DNA from: Kosakonia sp. BYX6
GTDB lineage: Bacteria > Pseudomonadota > Gammaproteobacteria > Enterobacterales > Enterobacteriaceae
Assembly: GCF_038449125.1 (NCBI RefSeq)
Contig: NZ_CP151800.1
Location: forward strand, 3,196,406 to 3,260,405
DNA: 64,000 bases
Direction: 5' to 3'
In this document: positions 60,065 to 64,000 of the stretch, piece by piece
Position numbering within the stretch: position 1 is the first letter of the stretch
Layout of the letters: each line of letters begins with the position of its first letter
Notes under the pieces: generated by a model
The model's database searches: none
What the model saw: the letters and a program-made list of their open reading frames with translations, nothing else
What the model was told of the DNA's origin: nothing
Made by a program: the position numbers and the translations under genes

Positions 60065-60073
60065 TGGCTTAAC

Positions 60074-60129
60074 GCCCGGTGGCGCTTCGCTTACCGGGCT
60101 TACAAATTCGCGTAGCCGCCATCCGGCAA
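60074..60129. repeat. REP element plus partial unit between gltA and nei
   Basis: GCCCGGTGGCGCTTCGCTTACCGGGC (60074-60099) is identical to the unit at 54823-54848; a partial GTAGCCGCCATCCGGC follows, abutting the convergent nei stop. Confidence 0.85.
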
Positions 60130-60130
60130 C

Positions 60131-60922
60131 TCAACGTTGACACCCAGGACACCAATAAAACGGCCGCGACGACAGGGTCGTTTTCTCAATCACCCCGCCG
60201 CAACGCTCGCACATATCCCCTGCCCGATGAAACACCTTAAAACGAAACAACGCGCCGTGATGTTTGTTGTCATCCACCACGCCACGGGTCTGGTATGACA
60301 AACGCGGAATAGCCAATAACGCATTAGCCAGTACATCGAGTTGAGTGTCCGTCAATTGCGACGCATTGCGCTGTCCTGCCAGTCCGCTTTGCCAAAGGAT
60401 CTCTACACGCAGATAGTTGCCAAGCCCGGCGAGAAACGCCTGATCGAGCAATAACCCGGAGAACTGACGGCGGCGAAAACGGGGCGACAACAGGCGTGCT
60501 TTCACCTGCTCCACGGTAAGCGCCATATCCAAAACATCCGGCCCAACGCGCTGTAAAAACGGGTGCTGCGCCAGTTGTTCAGGGGTGAGAATGGCGATGT
60601 CTGACGCGCTGTAAAGCAAAATCGCCTTATCGGCGGCTTGCAGCCGCACCCGCAGCACGCGGTTGGTTTGTGGTGATTCACCGGCCGCCACCACGCGCCA
60701 GACGCCGTAAAGTTGATTGTGGCTGTAGAGCGTCAACCCGCCGGAAAAGTGGGTGAGCAGCGCTTTACCTCGGGTTTCAATACGTTCGACATGCTGACCA
60801 ACCAAACCTGCGGCAAAGCCGGTTAATTGCGGTAGCGCAAACCAAACATCGGTTAACGGTTTACCCTGAATAGCGGTTTCAAGCGTGTCCGCCGCGCGGC
60901 GGATCTCCGGGCCTTCCGGCAT
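60131..60922 (-). CDS. nei: Endonuclease VIII Nei
   Basis: Nei is a bifunctional DNA glycosylase/AP lyase that removes oxidised pyrimidines. The 263-residue protein starts MPEGPEI with the catalytic proline (P2) and E3, has the conserved lysine in the [12 protein letters not shown] region, the helix-two-turn-helix with [14 protein letters not shown], and ends in a four-cysteine zinc finger (CERCGG...FYWCPGCQR). It is the last gene of the ybgI-pxp-nei operon, 14 bases after pxpA. Confidence 0.97.
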   Translation of the reverse strand: MPEGPEIRRAADTLETAIQGKPLTDVWFALPQLTGFAAGLVGQHVERIETRGKALLTHFSGGLTLYSHNQLYGVWRVVAAGESPQTNRVLRVRLQAADKAILLYSASDIAILTPEQLAQHPFLQRVGPDVLDMALTVEQVKARLLSPRFRRRQFSGLLLDQAFLAGLGNYLRVEILWQSGLAGQRNASQLTDTQLDVLANALLAIPRLSYQTRGVVDDNKHHGALFRFKVFHRAGDMCERCGGVIEKTTLSSRPFYWCPGCQR

Positions 60923-60936
60923 TAAAAACTCCTTAT

Positions 60937-61674
60937 TTAACGGGCGGTAACCGTGATGCCATTTGCAGTGAGCGCTGCGTATAGCTCAGCAGCAAACAGC
61001 ACGGCCTTCTCACCATCGCCGTGGATACAGACCGTTTCAGCCTGCACAGGGGCATACCCGTCGCGCACACTTTTCACTCGCCCGTGTTGCACCATCTCCA
61101 GCGTTTGCGCCAGCGCCAATTTTTCATCGTCAATTAACGCACCCGTCTCACCGCGCGGCACCAGGCGGCCATCGTGCCGATAACCGCGATCGGCAAACAC
61201 TTCCTGTCGCGTTTTCAGATCGAAACGCTCTCCGGCGCGAATCAATTCGCTGCCCGCTAGGCCTACCAGAATCAACGATGAGTCGAAATCGTGCACTGCT
61301 TTGGCAATCGCGTCGGCGAGCGCGACGTCATCTGCCGCCTGGTTGTACAACATGCCGTGCGGTTTCACATGCGCCAAAGTACTGCCCTTGGTGCGCACCA
61401 TCGCCGCCAGCGCGCCAATTTGATACAGCACATCGGCGTAAACAATTTCCGGCGGGAGATGCATTTTCTGACGACCGAAGTTTTCCCGATCGCGAAAAGA
61501 GGGGTGTGCGCCAATGGCGACACCGTGTTCCAGCGCGAGCGCCACGCTGCGCAACATGGTCGCGGCATCGCCCGCGTGAAAACCGCAAGCGATGTTCACC
61601 GACGTGACAAATTTCATCAGAGCAGCATCGTTCGCGCAGCCTTCGCCAAGATCGGCATTTAAATCAATCTTCAT
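60937..61674 (-). CDS. pxpA: 5-oxoprolinase subunit PxpA
   Basis: A 245-residue LamB/YcsF-family protein, one residue longer than E. coli PxpA (YbgL). With PxpB and PxpC it hydrolyses 5-oxoproline (pyroglutamate) to glutamate using ATP, removing a damage product of glutamine. Family signatures [45 protein letters not shown] and [11 protein letters not shown] are intact. It overlaps pxpC by 11 bases. Confidence 0.96.
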   Translation of the reverse strand: MKIDLNADLGEGCANDAALMKFVTSVNIACGFHAGDAATMLRSVALALEHGVAIGAHPSFRDRENFGRQKMHLPPEIVYADVLYQIGALAAMVRTKGSTLAHVKPHGMLYNQAADDVALADAIAKAVHDFDSSLILVGLAGSELIRAGERFDLKTRQEVFADRGYRHDGRLVPRGETGALIDDEKLALAQTLEMVQHGRVKSVRDGYAPVQAETVCIHGDGEKAVLFAAELYAALTANGITVTAR

Positions 61675-62596
61675 CCCGCAGCCGCCAGGTCAGTTGTTCA
61701 AGGTAGTGCTGTTGTTCGTGCCGCGCCTTCAGCGCTTCATCCAGCGAGCACGGCACAAAGTGCACCGGCTGCCCGAGGCGAATTTGCGCCAAATGGTACA
61801 TATCGGCTTCGATAATGCAGGCAATGCGCGGGTAACCGCCGGTGGTTTGGCAATCATTCATCAACACAATCGGCTGACCGTTGGCGGGCACTTGCACAAC
61901 GCCCGGCAACAGCCCGTGGGAAAGCAGCTCGCGGGCGGTATTACGCAGCAAAGGCTGCCCTTGCAGGCGATAGCCCATCCGGTTGCTTTGCGGGCTGATG
62001 TGCCACGGCAAACGCCAGAACGCCGCCTGCGAGGCGTCATCGAATTCATGATATTCCGGCCCCGGTAACGCGCGAATTCGGTTATTCCACAGCAGTTGTT
62101 TGACGCCCTGCGAGGTACGAAAAGTCGGCGCTTTCTCGCTCAACGGCAGCGTATCGCCATCACGCAATAGCCGCCCTTCCAGCCCGCCAATGCCGGTTTT
62201 CAGATCGGTACTGCCCGAGCCCATCACATCTGGCAGCGCAAAACCACCCGCCACCGCCAGGTAACTACGCACACCGTGCAGCGGCCTTTTCAGCACCAGC
62301 CGTTGCCCGGCTCTCGCGGCGAACCGCCAGCCGGTCCACACCGCTTCGTCGTCTAATTTCGCCTCGCAACCTGCGCCGGTCAGCGCAAACCAGCAATCGC
62401 GACCGAACACCACTTCACACTGGCCGAGGGTAATTTCCAGCGCTGCCGCTTGGGGCGCATTGCCCACCAGCGCGTTGGCAATCTGCAGTGCCGGGCCGTC
62501 CAGCGCGCCGCAGTAGCTGACGCCGGACTGGCGCAGCCCGCCGCGTTTACCGCCCTGCAACGTGGTGTAAATGCCCGCGCGGATAATGCTTAACAT
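61664..62596 (-). CDS. pxpC: 5-oxoprolinase subunit PxpC
   Basis: A 310-residue allophanate-hydrolase subunit 2-like protein that with PxpB forms the part of 5-oxoprolinase acting on the phosphorylated intermediate. Family segments include [27 protein letters not shown] near residue 20-46, [18 protein letters not shown] and [14 protein letters not shown]. It overlaps pxpB by 7 bases and pxpA by 11, so the three subunits are coupled. Confidence 0.96.
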   Translation of the reverse strand: MLSIIRAGIYTTLQGGKRGGLRQSGVSYCGALDGPALQIANALVGNAPQAAALEITLGQCEVVFGRDCWFALTGAGCEAKLDDEAVWTGWRFAARAGQRLVLKRPLHGVRSYLAVAGGFALPDVMGSGSTDLKTGIGGLEGRLLRDGDTLPLSEKAPTFRTSQGVKQLLWNNRIRALPGPEYHEFDDASQAAFWRLPWHISPQSNRMGYRLQGQPLLRNTARELLSHGLLPGVVQVPANGQPIVLMNDCQTTGGYPRIACIIEADMYHLAQIRLGQPVHFVPCSLDEALKARHEQQHYLEQLTWRLRDED

Positions 62597-63246
62597 ACGC
62601 CCTCCTTGCGCGGGATAAACCGCAACGTGTCGCCGGGGCGCAGCAGTGCCGGTTCGGGCAATCGGGGGTTAAACAGGGCCAGATCGGTGCGGCCAATCAG
62701 GTTCCAGCCGCCGGGTGTTTGCAGTGGGTAGATACCCGTTTGTGCCCCGCCAATGCCCACCGAACCGGCGGGCACACTGACGCGCGGTTCGGCGCGCCGC
62801 GGAGTCGCCAGCGCCTCCGGCATGCCGCCCAGGTACGGGAAGCCCGGCTGAAAACCGATAAACCACACCACGTAATCGATGGAGGCATGCAGCTCAACCA
62901 CCTGCTTTTCGCTCATGGCGCAGTGTTCAGCCACCAGCCCGAGATCCGGCCCGGCATCGCCGCCATACAGCACCGGGATCTCGATAGCGCGGGATTCCGG
63001 CTCCAGCGCTTCACTCTCTTCCCACCAGCGCTGCAAACGTTCGATGGCATCCAACGCCAGCGAATCGGGATCGCGCAGCACAACGGTGATGTTATTCATG
63101 CCCGGAATGGCTTCCACCACCTCCGGGAACCCGGCCAGACGCTGCGTCAGCCGCCAGATGCGTTTTTGGGTCGCCAGTTGCACGGGCGGCTCCAACTCCA
63201 GTACCACAGCCGTTTCCCCTAACAAATAACAACGTGCTCGCTGCAC
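62590..63246 (-). CDS. pxpB: 5-oxoprolinase subunit PxpB
   Basis: A 218-residue allophanate-hydrolase subunit 1-like (KipI) protein, the same length as E. coli PxpB. Typical segments are GEAVVLE-like [27 protein letters not shown], the [18 protein letters not shown] active-site loop and [33 protein letters not shown]. It lies 11 bases after ybgI. Confidence 0.96.
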   Translation of the reverse strand: MQRARCYLLGETAVVLELEPPVQLATQKRIWRLTQRLAGFPEVVEAIPGMNNITVVLRDPDSLALDAIERLQRWWEESEALEPESRAIEIPVLYGGDAGPDLGLVAEHCAMSEKQVVELHASIDYVVWFIGFQPGFPYLGGMPEALATPRRAEPRVSVPAGSVGIGGAQTGIYPLQTPGGWNLIGRTDLALFNPRLPEPALLRPGDTLRFIPRKEGVC

Positions 63247-63257
63247 TTGCCTGCTCC

Positions 63258-64000
63258 TTACGCCGGGTTAGGAATGTCGATAAAGGTGACGTCGAGTTCG
63301 GTGTTTTCATTGAGCCAGTCGCTCAATGCGCGAATACCGCCGCGCTCGGTGGCATGGTGGCCTGCGGAGTAGAAATGCAGCCCTTGTTCACGCGCGGAGT
63401 GAATGGTCTGCTCCGACACTTCGCCGGTGATAAACGCATCGACGCCAAAACTGGCCGCTTTATCGATAAATCCCTGGCCGCCGCCGGTGCACCATGCCAC
63501 GCGGGTGATTTTTTCAGGCCCGGTGTCGCCACACCACAGCGGTTTGCGTCCAAGGCGCGCTTCAATCCACGAGGCCAGTTCCAGCCCCGGCACCGGCATG
63601 GATAATTCGCCCCACGGCAGCAACGCTTCGATTTCGCCCATCACCGTAATGCCGAGCAACGCCGCCAGTTGCACGTTATTGCCCAGTTCCGGGTGCGCAT
63701 CGAGCGGCAGGTGATAGCCGTAAAGGTTAATGTCGTTCGCCAAAAGCGTTTTCAGGCGGTTACGCTTCATGCCGCGAATAATCGGCGCTTCGTTTTTCCA
63801 GAAATAACCGTGATGGACAATCACTGCATCGGCTTCCAAACGCACGGCTTCGTCGAGCAAGGCCTGGCTGGCGGTCACGCCGGTGACAATTTTCTGTACC
63901 GTTTCGCGCCCCTCAACTTGCAGGCCGTTCGGGCCATAGTCGCTGAACGCCGCACTGTTGAGTTTTTCGTTAATCAGTTTTTCCAGTTCGGTATTTTTCA
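63258..64000 (-). CDS. ybgI: YbgI, Nif3-family metal-binding protein (5' end cut by one base)
   Basis: The frame reads to the window edge: the last bases on the plus strand are ...TTTTTCA, so the start ATG lacks only its A, which would be base 64001. The complete protein would be 247 aa, the E. coli length. The NIF3/YbgI dinuclear-metal site is visible in VIVHHGYFW, the [12 protein letters not shown] and [21 protein letters not shown] segments and [31 protein letters not shown]. The family is hexameric; it is linked to GTP cyclohydrolase I type 2 by name but its true activity is unresolved. It heads the pxp-nei operon. Confidence 0.95.
   Translation of the reverse strand, partial: KNTELEKLINEKLNSAAFSDYGPNGLQVEGRETVQKIVTGVTASQALLDEAVRLEADAVIVHHGYFWKNEAPIIRGMKRNRLKTLLANDINLYGYHLPLDAHPELGNNVQLAALLGITVMGEIEALLPWGELSMPVPGLELASWIEARLGRKPLWCGDTGPEKITRVAWCTGGGQGFIDKAASFGVDAFITGEVSEQTIHSAREQGLHFYSAGHHATERGGIRALSDWLNENTELDVTFIDIPNPA

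Overview
The window is a chromosomal segment of a Gram-negative enteric bacterium (Enterobacterales, Enterobacteriaceae). Nearly every gene has a clear Escherichia coli K-12 counterpart, and the order largely follows the K-12 17-18 min region (ybhL-moa-ybhK-uvrB-bio-ybhBC-pgl-ybhA-mod-gal-gpmA-aroG-ybgS-zitB-pnuC-nadA-lys tRNAs-tol/pal-cyd-suc-sdh-gltA-nei-pxp-ybgI), read in reverse. It is not E. coli. A pmrCAB-type locus and an ABC ATPase gene flank uvrB, a DJ-1-family gene sits between bioA and ybhB, and the mng genes (between cyd and suc) and the abrB/fimbrial block (between nei and gltA) are absent. A relative of Kosakonia, Enterobacter or Klebsiella is plausible, but I cannot fix the genus from sequence alone.

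Layout. 1-4.0 kb: REP array, ybhL, and moaABCDE (molybdopterin synthesis) with a Moco-riboswitch-type leader and an upstream ModE site. 4.0-8.6 kb: ybhK, then eptA-basR-basS (lipid A phosphoethanolamine transferase plus PmrAB two-component system) behind a PmrA box. A 30-codon membrane micro-ORF behind a perfect PmrA box lies antisense to the basS end and is probably PmrR. 8.6-12.1 kb: uvrB with LexA and DnaA boxes, then an UrtE-like orphan ABC ATPase behind a near-consensus sigma-54 promoter and an NtrC-like site. 12.0-17.1 kb: divergent bioBFCD / bioA around the BirA operator. 17.1-21.8 kb: DJ-1-family gene, ybhB, ybhC, pgl, ybhA. 21.8-27.2 kb: modABC, acrZ, modE, modF. 27.2-31.8 kb: galETKM with its two operators. 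31.8-37.5 kb: gpmA, aroG, ybgS, zitB, pnuC, nadA.

37.6-38.5 kb: a tRNA operon (Lys-Val-Lys-Lys-Lys) with repeated spacers that duplicate the tRNA-Lys 3' end. 38.6-44.2 kb: ybgC-tolQRA-tolB-pal-cpoB envelope system. 44.3-47.5 kb: cydABX-ybgE (cytochrome bd). 48.2-58.1 kb: sdhCDAB-sucABCD (TCA cycle) ending in an SdhX-like 3'-UTR RNA. 58.8-60.1 kb: gltA. 60.1-64 kb: ybgI-pxpB-pxpC-pxpA-nei; the ybgI start codon is cut by one base at the window end.

Functional themes are molybdenum (moa, mod, and two same-spaced ModE sites), biotin, galactose, respiration and the TCA cycle, and envelope integrity. The two spots that most deserve follow-up are the PmrA-box micro-ORF beside basS and the sigma-54-driven orphan ABC ATPase beside uvrB. 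Gene identities rest on recalled family sequences, lengths and motifs; no database search was run.
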